This document shows positions 34,301-42,746 of a stretch of DNA of 64,000 nt, piece by piece (within the stretch, counting starts at the first letter, position 1; each line of letters begins with the position of its first letter). A program made the position numbers and the translations under genes. The stretch comes from Nocardiopsis alba DSM 43377 (GTDB lineage: Bacteria > Actinomycetota > Actinomycetes > Streptosporangiales > Streptosporangiaceae): assembly GCF_000341225.1 (NCBI RefSeq), contig NZ_ANAC01000023.1, forward strand, positions 1 to 64,000, in the 5' to 3' direction. Below the pieces are notes generated by a model. That model did not search any database and was not told the DNA's origin. It saw only the letters and a list, made by a program, of their open reading frames with translations.

Positions 34301-35226
34301 ACGAGGGACCGTTGCGCGTGGGGGTCGTGGGGCTGGGCTTCATCTCCCGCTTCTACCTGGCGGCGTTGGAGGCCTCCCCGGCCTGGCGGACGGTGGCGGT
34401 GTGCGACCTGGACCCCGCCAAGGTCGCCGATCCGCCCGAGGGGGCGGTGGGCCACACCGACCACACCACGATGTTGGACGAGGTGGAGCTGGACGCGGTC
34501 GTGGTCACCGCGCCCAACGACGCCCACGCCCGGATCTGCGCGGACGCCCTCGAACGGGGGGTCGCGGTCTGTGTGGAGAAGCCCCTGGCCCTGACCCCGG
34601 CCGAGGGAGAGCCCTTGGTGGCTCTGGCCCGGGAGCGCGGGGCGGCGCTGTTCACCGCCTTCCACCGCAGGTACAACTCCGAGTTCCTGGCCCTGCGGGA
34701 ACGGTTGGAGGGGAGCGTTCCGGCGGAGGTGACCGTGCGCTACCTGGAACGGATCGAGGAGCACACGGGGGACGACACCTGGTACCTGGACCCGGCACGG
34801 TGCGGCGGCGGATGCGTGGCCGACAACGGACCCAACGCCTTCGATCTGGTGGAGGCACTGGTGGGGCGGGTCGAGGTGGACACAGCGAGGGTGGACTACG
34901 ACTCCTCGGGTGTGGACCGTCGAGCGGACATCGGCCTGGTCGCCACGGGGGCCCGGGCCAGGGTCCTGCTCGATTGGTCCCACCCGGGGGAACGCAAGGA
35001 CGTCGAGGTGCGCACGGTCGACGGTCGGGTCCTGAGCGCCGACATGTTGGCCGGCCGCCCGGCGTTCAAGGAGTCGCTGTGGCACGAGTACGAGGGCATT
35101 GTGGCCGACTTCGAACGTCGGGTGCGCGAGGGCGCGCAGGACGGCGCGGGGACGTCGGCGCTGCGCCTGGTCGAGGACGTCTACCGCGAGGCGCGGGAGA
35201 ACGAGGGGGAGAGGGTGGGCTCGTGA
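34297..35226 (+). CDS. Gfo/Idh/MocA-family oxidoreductase 2
   Basis: 309 residues, a second and more typical member: GVVGLGFISRFYLAALEA (Rossmann), VVVTAPNDAHARICADAL, CVEKPLALTPAEGE with the catalytic lysine, and CVADNGPNAFDLVEALVG in place of the usual GG...D..H motif. Closest in style to inositol or sugar 2-/3-dehydrogenases. ATGA overlap with the Ldh2 gene and GTGA overlap with the next. Two such enzymes in one operon suggest an oxidation and a later reduction on the same ring, as in epimerisation. Confidence 0.87.
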   Translation: MNEGPLRVGVVGLGFISRFYLAALEASPAWRTVAVCDLDPAKVADPPEGAVGHTDHTTMLDEVELDAVVVTAPNDAHARICADALERGVAVCVEKPLALTPAEGEPLVALARERGAALFTAFHRRYNSEFLALRERLEGSVPAEVTVRYLERIEEHTGDDTWYLDPARCGGGCVADNGPNAFDLVEALVGRVEVDTARVDYDSSGVDRRADIGLVATGARARVLLDWSHPGERKDVEVRTVDGRVLSADMLAGRPAFKESLWHEYEGIVADFERRVREGAQDGAGTSALRLVEDVYREARENEGERVGS

Positions 35227-35693
35227 ACCCGTGTGAGGACGGGCCCAAGCGGAACGTCACCGGGAGCCTGGTCAAGGTGCTGGTGCACCGCAGGACCGAG
35301 CGCGGGATGCGGTTGGAGCCGTTCGCGAGCCGGTGCGTGCGCGCGGGCGAGGTCCACGAGCTGGTCGCCACCGATCACACCGAGACCGAGGAGGGCGCCC
35401 GGATCGACCGGGTGGGCTTCCTCGGCTTCGCCGAGATCACCTCGGCGGGGGTCGTGGATCGAGGGGATCGGGTGTGGATCGGGGGGCGCCTGGTGGGCGT
35501 GGTCCTGGGCTTCGACGCCTGCCACACGCCCAACCACTACAACGTGTTGATCCACGCCGCCCCCATCCCCACCGGAGCCTCTCTGGGGTTGGCTCCCGAG
35601 GAGGGTCTGGTCTTCGAACAGGGGAGTGCGGACACGCCCGGGGACGACCCTTTCGCGAGGGTCGAAGAAAATGTCGAAGAATGTCCGATATAA
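35223..35693 (+). CDS. Small conserved protein of unknown function (possibly DUF6917)
   Basis: 156 residues, soluble, no signal peptide. Conserved-looking blocks are GSLVKVLVHRRTERGMRLEP, ARIDRVGFLGFAEITSAGVV and VVLGFDACHTPNHYNVLI. The Cys-His-x-x-Asn-His-Tyr cluster could bind metal or form an active site. I believe this corresponds to DUF6917 but cannot confirm it. Start GTG 35223 overlaps the oxidoreductase stop, so it is translationally coupled and probably works with these enzymes. It ends the first operon; AT-rich DNA follows. Confidence 0.7.
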   Translation: MNPCEDGPKRNVTGSLVKVLVHRRTERGMRLEPFASRCVRAGEVHELVATDHTETEEGARIDRVGFLGFAEITSAGVVDRGDRVWIGGRLVGVVLGFDACHTPNHYNVLIHAAPIPTGASLGLAPEEGLVFEQGSADTPGDDPFARVEENVEECPI

Positions 35694-35852
35694 AAGTCGC
35701 ATTCATCTCTCCATTTTTCTCTGTTCTGGTTTTAGCGGGTGTCTTGAGGCTGTAATCTTTTCGTGGGTTGAGGGAGATCGACCGATCACCCGAGCGACTC
35801 ATTCTATTTATTGAATTCGCTTTTTCCATACGGTGATCCGAGGGAGAAACAT
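35694..35852 (+). promoter_or_regulatory. AT-rich promoter region of the EF-hand gene
   Basis: 159 bases of distinctly low GC for this genome (for example ATTCTATTTATTGAATTCGC near 35800-35819), consistent with a separate promoter for the EF-hand gene. No exact sigma hexamers assigned. The ribosome site GAGGGAGAAAC precedes the ATG at 35853. Confidence 0.45.
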
Positions 35853-36380
35853 ATGACGACCGCTACCAAGGCCGAGAACCGTCTCGAAGAGCGTTTCCGT
35901 CTGTGGGACCACGACGGCAACGGCACCATCGAGCGCTCGGACTTCGTGGCCGAGGCCGAGGGCATCCTGGAGCGTCTGGGTGCCGCGGGCACGCCCAAGG
36001 GCGACGCCCTGCGCGACAGCTACCTGGCCATGTTCGACCTCCTCGCGGAGGCCGCCGGCACCGACCGGATGAGCCAGGACAAGTTCGTCGAGGTCGCCGA
36101 GCAGGAGATCGTCAGCAAGGGCGACGCCGGCTTCAAGCGGGTCGTCGAGCCGACCATCCAGGCCATCGTCGACGTGCTCGACACCGACGGTGGCGGCGAG
36201 GTCAGCCCGTCCGAGATGGAGAAGTGGTTCGCCGCCATCGGTCTCAGCGGCGCGCAGGCCGACGACGCCTTCAGGCAGATCGACGTCGACGGCAGTGGCG
36301 ACCTGTCCACCGCCGAGCTGGTCGCCGCCGTGCGCGACTACCACCTCGGCAAGAACGACATCCCCCTCCTGGGCGCCTGA
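35853..36380 (+). CDS. EF-hand calcium-binding protein (calerythrin-like)
   Basis: 175 residues with three good EF-hand loops: DHDGNGTIERSD (19-30), DTDGGGEVSPSE (110-121) and DVDGSGDLSTAE (144-155), each with acidic residues at loop positions 1 and 3 and Gly at 6. A fourth, atypical loop is around residues 68-80. This is the layout of calerythrin and the Streptomyces calcium proteins, which buffer or sense cytosolic Ca2+. ATG 35853 follows GAGGGAGAAAC. It has its own promoter region and a strong terminator, yet sits between two operons that look functionally joined. Confidence 0.9.
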   Translation: MTTATKAENRLEERFRLWDHDGNGTIERSDFVAEAEGILERLGAAGTPKGDALRDSYLAMFDLLAEAAGTDRMSQDKFVEVAEQEIVSKGDAGFKRVVEPTIQAIVDVLDTDGGGEVSPSEMEKWFAAIGLSGAQADDAFRQIDVDGSGDLSTAELVAAVRDYHLGKNDIPLLGA

Positions 36381-36403
36381 CGACTTCTCGACGTCCCCCT
36401 TCC

Positions 36404-36435
36404 GGCCCGGCCGCGGCTCCCCCCGCGGCCGGGCC
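36404..36435 (+). terminator. Terminator after EF-hand gene, just before the aminotransferase operon
   Basis: A perfect 13-bp stem, GGCCCGGCCGCGG (36404-36416) with its complement (36423-36435) and a 6-base loop, followed by CCGCCCCCTTTTCCT. It is one of the few stems here with a T-run. It ends only 30 bases before the aminotransferase start, leaving little room for a promoter, so it might also act as an attenuator. Confidence 0.75.
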
Positions 36436-36465
36436 CCGCCCCCTTTTCCTCGGGAAACGGAACAC

Positions 36466-37671
36466 GTGAATCCAGTACTCTCCTCCTCTGCTCGAGAAAA
36501 GCAGAGCGAAAATAATTCCGAAATACCTTTCTTCGATCAGTCGGAGACTTTTCGAAGACTGTGGCCGGAGATCAGAGAGAACTGTGGCCGCGTCCTGGAC
36601 GACGGTAAGTTCTCTCATGGCTCCATGGTTGAAGAATTCGAACGCGAACTCGAACGTTGGACCGGCGCCCGGCACGTGGTCGGCGTCAATTCCGGAACCG
36701 ACGCGCTCGTTCTCCTGCTCCGCGCCGCCGGTCTGCGCCCCGGCGACGAGGTGATCGTCCCCGCCTACACCTTCGTGGCCACCGCGACCGCCGTCGTACA
36801 CGCCGGCGGGGTCCCGGTCTTCGCCGACATCGAGCCGCACGGTCACGGCATCGACCCGCGTTCGGTGGAGCGGGCGATCACCGAACGCACCCGCGCGGTC
36901 ATGCCCGTCCACCTCTTCGACCGTCTCGCCGACATGGAGGGCGTGGGGGAGGTCGCCCGCGCCCACGGGCTCACGGTCCTGGAGGACAGCGCCGAGGCGA
37001 TCGGCATGCGATCGGACGGCAGGCACGCGGGCCTGCTCGGAGCGGGCGGTGTGCTCTCCTTCTTCCCCGCCAAGACCCTGGGCGCCGTCGGTGACGCCGG
37101 AGCGCTGCTCACCGACGACGACGCCATGGCCGAGACCGCGCGGATGATCCGCCACCACGGCAGGTCGGGCCGCACTCTGGCCGACTTCCCCGGCATCTCC
37201 AACCCGACGGTGGTCACCGGCTGCAACAGCAAGATGGACGACCTCCAGGCCGCCGTCCTGCTCGCCAAGCTCGCCCACCTGGACGCCGACATCGAACGCC
37301 GCGCCGAACTGTCGCGACGTTACGACGAGCGTCTGCGCGGCCTTCCCGGTGTCCGCGCCGTCCCCGGGGACGCCCCGCGGGTCCCGCGCCAGGAACGGGT
37401 GATCTACGTCCACCTCATCGAGGTCGACGGCCGCGACGCCCTCGCCGCGCACCTGGCCGCCGCCGGGATCGGGACCGAGGTCTACTACCCGCGTCCCCTG
37501 CACCTTCAGCCCTGCTTCTCCCACCTGGGTCACCGGCCCGGCGACCTCCCCCGCGCGGAGGAGGTCTGCCGTTCGGCGCTCGCGCTGCCCCTGCACGCCG
37601 ACCTCACCGACGCCCAGGTCGATCGCGTCTGCGACGAGATCGAACGCTTCCTCACCGGGGGGATCCGATGA
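36466..37671 (+). CDS. DegT/DnrJ/EryC1/StrS PLP aminotransferase 1
   Basis: 401 residues. Hallmarks: VGVNSGTDALVLLLRAAGL, GDEVIVPAYTFVATATAV, the pyridine-binding Asp174 in VLEDSAEAIG and the PLP lysine 203 in SFFPAKTLGAVGDAG. The C-terminal IGTEVYYPRPLHLQPCF is the family's substrate block. These enzymes aminate keto-sugars or keto-cyclitols using glutamate or glutamine. GTG 36466 is chosen since conserved sequence begins about 20 residues later and no ATG lies in between. The first 30 codons are AT-richer than the rest. ATGA overlap with aminotransferase 2. Confidence 0.88.
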   Translation: MNPVLSSSAREKQSENNSEIPFFDQSETFRRLWPEIRENCGRVLDDGKFSHGSMVEEFERELERWTGARHVVGVNSGTDALVLLLRAAGLRPGDEVIVPAYTFVATATAVVHAGGVPVFADIEPHGHGIDPRSVERAITERTRAVMPVHLFDRLADMEGVGEVARAHGLTVLEDSAEAIGMRSDGRHAGLLGAGGVLSFFPAKTLGAVGDAGALLTDDDAMAETARMIRHHGRSGRTLADFPGISNPTVVTGCNSKMDDLQAAVLLAKLAHLDADIERRAELSRRYDERLRGLPGVRAVPGDAPRVPRQERVIYVHLIEVDGRDALAAHLAAAGIGTEVYYPRPLHLQPCFSHLGHRPGDLPRAEEVCRSALALPLHADLTDAQVDRVCDEIERFLTGGIR

Positions 37672-38813
37672 CCGTGACCGTCGAGCACGCCGTCCCGTTC
37701 TTCGCGCCCGATCTGTTCGAGGCCGACAGGGACGTCCTCCTGGACCTGCTGTACGAGGTCGGCACCTGTCCCGAGCAGAGGTTCATCCTCGGCCGCCGCA
37801 CCGCCCGCTTCGAAGAGGCCCTGCGCGCCGAGACCAACGCCGCCGAGGCCGTGGCCTGCTCCAGCGGAACCTCCGCGCTCACCCTGATCCTGGCCGCCAT
37901 GGGCATCGGGCCCGGCGACGAGGTGATCGTGCCCGCCTTCGGTTGCGCGCCCCTGGCGAGCACCGTCCTGTCGAGCGGGGCCCGACCGGTCTTCGCCGAC
38001 ATCGACCCCGTGACGCTGACGATGGACCCCGGCCACGCCGAGGCGCTGATCACCGACCGGACGCGGGCCCTGATGCCGGCGCACATGTTCTCGGTGATGG
38101 CGGACATGCCGCGCCTGCGGGACCTGGCCGACGAGCGGGGTCTGCGGCTGATCGAGGACTCCGCGCTGGCCCAGGGCGGGTCCCTGGAAGGTCGCCCGGC
38201 CGGTCTGTGGGGAGACGCCGGGGTCCACTCCTTCGTGCAGGTCAAGATCTTCGGCATGCCCGGCGAGGGCGGCGTGGTGCTCACCGACGACACGGCGCTG
38301 GGCGAGAGGGTGCGCATGCTGCGCAACCACGGCCAGGACGGGCGCAACCGGTTCCTGCACCACCACATCGGCCACAACAGCCGTTTCGACGAGGTGATGG
38401 CCGCCTTCCAGCTCCACCGGATGGAGGGTCTGGCCGCGCGGACGGCCCGCCGTACCGAGATCTGCTCGTACTACTCCGAGCGCCTGTCCGGCCTGGTCGA
38501 GGCCGGGATCACGGCGCCTCCGGTCGGCGGCGACGGCCGCTTCCCCTACGTCTACACGCTGCTGTGCGAGGACCGCGACGGCCTGCGCGCGCACCTGGCG
38601 AAGACGGGGATCGACGCTCACGTGTACTACCCGCGGATCCTGCCCGAGCAGCCGGCCTTCGCGCCGCACGCCCGCCCCGACGGCCACTGGCCCCGGGCGC
38701 GGGAGGCGGCTCGCCTCAACATCTCCCTGCCCCTGTATCCGCACCTGACCGACGCTCAGGTGGAACGGGTGGTCGACGACGTACGCGCGTTCGCGCTCCG
38801 GAGGACCCGATGA
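37668..38813 (+). CDS. DegT/DnrJ/EryC1/StrS PLP aminotransferase 2
   Basis: 381 residues, clearly homologous to its neighbour but not a recent duplicate. VACSSGTSALTLILAAMGI, GDEVIVPAFGCAPLASTVL, the pyridine-binding Asp in LIEDSALAQG and the PLP lysine 193 in SFVQVKIFGMPGEGG. The VK-I-F-G-M wording around the lysine is unusual, which suggests a different substrate from aminotransferase 1. ATG 37668 overlaps the upstream stop. Tandem pairs occur where two amines are placed on one ring or two building blocks are aminated. Confidence 0.86.
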   Translation: MTVTVEHAVPFFAPDLFEADRDVLLDLLYEVGTCPEQRFILGRRTARFEEALRAETNAAEAVACSSGTSALTLILAAMGIGPGDEVIVPAFGCAPLASTVLSSGARPVFADIDPVTLTMDPGHAEALITDRTRALMPAHMFSVMADMPRLRDLADERGLRLIEDSALAQGGSLEGRPAGLWGDAGVHSFVQVKIFGMPGEGGVVLTDDTALGERVRMLRNHGQDGRNRFLHHHIGHNSRFDEVMAAFQLHRMEGLAARTARRTEICSYYSERLSGLVEAGITAPPVGGDGRFPYVYTLLCEDRDGLRAHLAKTGIDAHVYYPRILPEQPAFAPHARPDGHWPRAREAARLNISLPLYPHLTDAQVERVVDDVRAFALRRTR

Positions 38814-39796
38814 CCGATCAGATGACCGCGCCCGTCGCGGCGCCCGCGCCGGGCCCCCGTACACGGCGCGCCACCCTGGCGGCCTACGCCCGCCTGGCCA
38901 AGCTCGACATCGTCGACTACTACATCGGCCTGCCGCTGGTGTTCGTCATGACGCTGCCCCTGTTGGGCTGGCGCGCGGACACCCTCGGCCTGCTCCTGCT
39001 GATCCTGGTGGCGGAGATCGCCGTGGTGGCCGCCATGGTCGCCTTCGACGACGTCACCGGTTACCGGGACGGCAGCGACGCCGCCAACTACGGTTCGGAC
39101 GCGGCCCGTCGACGGCTGGCCCGCAAACCGCTCGTGGCCGGGACCCTGACCGAACCCCAGGCGCTGTCCTTCGGTCGGGCGGCGACCGTGGCGAGCGTCG
39201 CCCTGTGGACCCTGGTCATCGCGCTGGCCCCGCACCGTCCGATGTGGGCGATCGTGGGCGCGGCCCTGTGCCTGGTCGCCTCCGTCCAGTACTCCTGGGG
39301 GCTGAAGATCAGCTACCGGGGTTTCCAGGAGCTCTTCCTCGTCGGTCTCGGCGTGGGCTGGGTCCTGGTGCCCTATGGTCTGCTCACCGGCGGGATCGAC
39401 GGGTTCGTCATCGTCCAGGCGCTGGTGTTCGGCGGCGGTCCGATGCTGTTCGGGCTCTACTCCAACACCAACGACGCCGACGGCGATCGGGCCGCGGGGC
39501 GGATCACCGTCGCGGCCAAGGTCTCTCCGAGGACCAACGCCGGCTTCATCATCGTGCTCACCGCCGCGGAGACCCTGCTGGTCACCGGCTCCTATCTGGC
39601 CGGGATCTCGCCGTGGTGGTTCCCCGTGGCGCTCCTGCCGGTGGCGCTCATGCGCCTGGCCCAGCTCTTCATCGGTTTCGTGCGCGGCGACATCCTGCGT
39701 GCGCGTCGTCTGGCGATCCACACCCACCGCGTCACGGTGGTCCTGTTGATCGGCGCCAACCTGGTCGCCGCCCTGCTCTGGGGGAGCGCGGCGTGA
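38810..39796 (+). CDS. UbiA-family membrane prenyltransferase
   Basis: 328 residues, about eight or nine helices. The two acidic motifs of UbiA enzymes are recognisable: FDDVTGYRDGSD (family NDxxDxxxD) and TNDADGDR (family DxxxD), with YSWGLKISYRG between. UbiA enzymes transfer a polyprenyl chain to aromatic or other acceptors, or a sugar phosphate to polyprenyl phosphate. ATG 38810 overlaps the aminotransferase stop. Its presence with aminotransferases and CoA-type ligases, with no isoprenoid synthase nearby, suggests use of a cellular prenyl diphosphate. Confidence 0.86.
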   Translation: MTDQMTAPVAAPAPGPRTRRATLAAYARLAKLDIVDYYIGLPLVFVMTLPLLGWRADTLGLLLLILVAEIAVVAAMVAFDDVTGYRDGSDAANYGSDAARRRLARKPLVAGTLTEPQALSFGRAATVASVALWTLVIALAPHRPMWAIVGAALCLVASVQYSWGLKISYRGFQELFLVGLGVGWVLVPYGLLTGGIDGFVIVQALVFGGGPMLFGLYSNTNDADGDRAAGRITVAAKVSPRTNAGFIIVLTAAETLLVTGSYLAGISPWWFPVALLPVALMRLAQLFIGFVRGDILRARRLAIHTHRVTVVLLIGANLVAALLWGSAA

Positions 39797-41142
39797 CCGG
39801 ACCGATCGACGTGGCGGTGGTGGGGGCGGGCCCGGCCGGACTGGCGACGGCGCACGCCCTGACCGCCGCCGGACGTTCGGTGCGGGTCCTGGAGGCGGCC
39901 GAGGCCGTGGGCGGGCGGATGCGCACGCTGCGCGTCGACGGCCACCTGGTGGACACCGGGGCGGAGATGATCCCGTCCGCGAACGCCTACCCGGCGACCT
40001 GGCGGCTGATCCGAGAGCTCGGACTGGACGCCGACCCCTCGGCGATCCCCCGGGTGCGCGGCGCTCTGTCGGTGTGGTGGGCGGGGCGCGCGCGTCGGAA
40101 CGCGGGGCGCCCTCTGGGCCTGCTCACCGGTATGGGGCTCGCTCCGGCGGCCCGACTGGACCTGGCGCGACTGCTGGGCCGGCTGGGCGGCGCCGACCTG
40201 GACCCCGAACATCCGGAGCGGGGCGATCTGACGGACGTGAGCGTCGCCGACCTCCTGGAGTCGGCGCACCCCCAGGTACGCGAACGCCTTCTGGGGCCGC
40301 TGGCCTCGGGCTTCTTCGGGTGGCCGCTGGAGCGGGCGGCGGCCGCCCCCTTCGCGGCCCATCTGGTCGCCTCGGGCAGCACCGCCCACTGGCGCACCTA
40401 TCGGGACGGGATGGACACCCTGCCCCGTGCCCTGGCCGACCGGCTCGACGTGCGCACCGACCATCCGGTGACCCGGGTGGTCGAGGAGGAGGACGGCGTG
40501 CGTCTGGAGTCGCCCCGGGGCGACCTCACCGCCCGTGCGGTGGTCCTGGCGGTGCCGGCCCCCGTCGCGATGGAGCTGTACCCCGGGGCCGCGGGTGTGG
40601 AACGGGCCTACCTGGAGGCCTGCGAGTACGCGCCGATGCTCCGACTGTCCCTGTTCCTGGACACGCCGATGGCCCCGCGCGGCAGGGGGCGCGGGTTCGC
40701 CGTCCTGGTCTCCGACGACCCCCTGCTGAGCGTGGTCACCGTCGACCACGACAAACATCCCGGCCGGGCGCCCCGAGGGCGTGGGCTGCTCTCCCTGGTC
40801 GCCTCTCCCCGAGGGGCCCGGGAGCTGGCCGAGGCCCCCGACCACGAGGTGGCGCGCCGGCTGACCGAGAGCGCCGAACGTCTCCTGCCCGGCCTGGGCG
40901 GGCACGTCCGTGGAGCGGTCGCGCACCGCTTCCGACACGGACTGCCCCTGCCCGGCCCGAAGGCGTTGGCGGCGCGCTCCGCCTTCGTCGCCCGCCCGCC
41001 CGCCGCCGTCGACTACGCCGGCGACTGGATCTCGCTGCGCCCGTGCAGCGAAGGCGCGGTGGCGTCGGCGACCACGGCCACCGAACGGGTCACGGCCTTC
41101 CTGGCCGCCGCCCGTGAACCGATCCGCATCGAGGAGACATGA
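39793..41142 (+). CDS. FAD-dependent amine-oxidase/desaturase-like oxidoreductase
   Basis: 449 residues. FAD-binding start VAVVGAGPAGLATAHALTAA, then RVLEAAEAVGGRMRT and DTGAEMIPS. The C-terminal YAGDWISLRPCSEGAVASAT is the second FAD block of the flavin amine oxidase superfamily (protoporphyrinogen oxidase, phytoene desaturase, monoamine oxidase). Start GTG 39793 overlaps the UbiA stop, so the two are coupled. It could saturate or oxidise the prenyl chain, or oxidise an amine formed earlier in the pathway. Confidence 0.86.
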   Translation: MTGPIDVAVVGAGPAGLATAHALTAAGRSVRVLEAAEAVGGRMRTLRVDGHLVDTGAEMIPSANAYPATWRLIRELGLDADPSAIPRVRGALSVWWAGRARRNAGRPLGLLTGMGLAPAARLDLARLLGRLGGADLDPEHPERGDLTDVSVADLLESAHPQVRERLLGPLASGFFGWPLERAAAAPFAAHLVASGSTAHWRTYRDGMDTLPRALADRLDVRTDHPVTRVVEEEDGVRLESPRGDLTARAVVLAVPAPVAMELYPGAAGVERAYLEACEYAPMLRLSLFLDTPMAPRGRGRGFAVLVSDDPLLSVVTVDHDKHPGRAPRGRGLLSLVASPRGARELAEAPDHEVARRLTESAERLLPGLGGHVRGAVAHRFRHGLPLPGPKALAARSAFVARPPAAVDYAGDWISLRPCSEGAVASATTATERVTAFLAAAREPIRIEET

Positions 41143-42746
41143 AGCCACTGAGTCGTCCCCTGGACCTGGGGACCCTCTTCGACGACATGGCCGCACGCGG
41201 TACCAGTACCGTCGTTCACCTGAGCAGGCCTTTGGACGTCGCCCCCGAGGCGGGGTGGGAACTGGAGATCCCGGAGGCGGCCGCCCTGGTCCGCGGGCTC
41301 TCGGGCCGGATGGCCCGGGCCGGTGTGGGGCCGGGCGACCGGGTCGCGATCGCCAAGCGCAACCACTGGGACTACGTCCTGCTGTCCTGCGCGGCGGCGC
41401 GTCTGGGCGCCGTTCCGGCCTCCCTGTCCGCCCATTTGGAGCCGCGGGTCCTGGAGGAGCTCCTCAAACGGCTGGAACCGGCCCTGCTGGTCACCGACAC
41501 CGCGCTGTTGGGCGCGGCCGCCGAGGAGGCCTGCGACCCCCGGGTCCACGCCCGCCGGACCCTGGTGGTCGACGGTCGGGCCGAGGGCGCCCTGACCATG
41601 GACGACCTCGCCGGAGCCGAGGTGCCGCCGCCCTGCCGTCCCCATCTGGACGCGCCCCTGGCGATCATGCACACCTCCGGGACCACCGGGACGCCGAAGC
41701 TGGTCGTGCACTCCACCCGCACCATCATGCGCCGTCTGGCCGGTTTCGAGGCCCACCGGTGGCCGGTCCTGGGCAGCCGACCGGACGACACGGTCGTCTC
41801 CTCCTACTCCTACGCGCACGGCCGCGCCCTGGCCTGGACGGCGAGCGTCCTGCGTCTGGCCCCGAAGACGATGTCGGTGATCACCTCCCCGGACTGGGCG
41901 GAGGCCGGGCCCGCTCTGGAGGCCCACCGGCCCACGATCCTGGAGGCCCAACCCTCCACGCTGGGCCGATGGCAGCGGCACACCGAAGGGGAGGACACCC
42001 CCTTCGACCGGGTGCGGCTGTTCGTCAGCACCTTCGACGCGATGCACCCGTCCACGGTCCGCTCCTTCCTGAACGCCACCGCGCACCGGCGACCGGTGTG
42101 GATGCAGGGCTGGGGACAGAGCGAGACCGGGCCGCTGACCTTCCGCTTCTTCACCCGACGCTCCCTGGAACGTGACCAGGGGACCACGCCCACCACCCGT
42201 GACCTGGGTCGACCGATCCCCGGCCGGACCCGGCTGCGCGCGGTGGACCCCGAGACCCTGCGGCCCGTGCCCACGGGGACGCCGGGGCTCCTGTTCTGCC
42301 GCACCGACGCCCTGTGCCTGGGATACGTGGGGGAGGAGGGCCGGTGGCGCTCCAAGTTGGTGGGCCAGTGGTGGAGCACCGGCGACATCGGCTCCATCGG
42401 GCGTACCGGCTCGGTCCGTCTGGTGGACCGGGAGGTGGACGCCCTCGCCGAGGGCGGCTGTCTGGAGATCGAGGACGTCGTCGACGAACGGCTGCCCGAG
42501 GTCCTGGAGTGCGTCGTGCTCGGTGTCCCCGACGGGGACCCGGTGCCGGTCGTGGCGACCGGGTCCGGGGAGTTGGACCACCAGGGGTGGCGGGCCGCGG
42601 TCGCCGACCTGCCCGCGATGGCCGACCCCGTGGTGCTCACCTGGGACGAGCTTCCGCGTACGGGCACCGGCAAGGTCCGCCGCGGGGAACTGCGCGACCT
42701 GCTGGGCCTGCACCCCGGGACCCGGGGCACGGGGCGGTGGACGTGA
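41139..42746 (+). CDS. AMP-forming acyl-CoA ligase-like enzyme 1
   Basis: 535 residues of the ANL superfamily. Core motifs: A3 IMHTSGTTGTPKLVVHS, A5 MQGWGQSETGPLTF, the A7 STGDIGS block, A8 VDREVDALAEGG (altered from the usual GR-DD) and A10 RTGTGKVRRGEL. No carrier domain is attached, so it is a free-standing ligase making an acyl-adenylate and probably a CoA thioester. ATG 41139 overlaps the oxidoreductase stop. Its acid is unknown; the operon suggests an unusual acid that will be joined to an amine. Confidence 0.88.
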   Translation: MKPLSRPLDLGTLFDDMAARGTSTVVHLSRPLDVAPEAGWELEIPEAAALVRGLSGRMARAGVGPGDRVAIAKRNHWDYVLLSCAAARLGAVPASLSAHLEPRVLEELLKRLEPALLVTDTALLGAAAEEACDPRVHARRTLVVDGRAEGALTMDDLAGAEVPPPCRPHLDAPLAIMHTSGTTGTPKLVVHSTRTIMRRLAGFEAHRWPVLGSRPDDTVVSSYSYAHGRALAWTASVLRLAPKTMSVITSPDWAEAGPALEAHRPTILEAQPSTLGRWQRHTEGEDTPFDRVRLFVSTFDAMHPSTVRSFLNATAHRRPVWMQGWGQSETGPLTFRFFTRRSLERDQGTTPTTRDLGRPIPGRTRLRAVDPETLRPVPTGTPGLLFCRTDALCLGYVGEEGRWRSKLVGQWWSTGDIGSIGRTGSVRLVDREVDALAEGGCLEIEDVVDERLPEVLECVVLGVPDGDPVPVVATGSGELDHQGWRAAVADLPAMADPVVLTWDELPRTGTGKVRRGELRDLLGLHPGTRGTGRWT

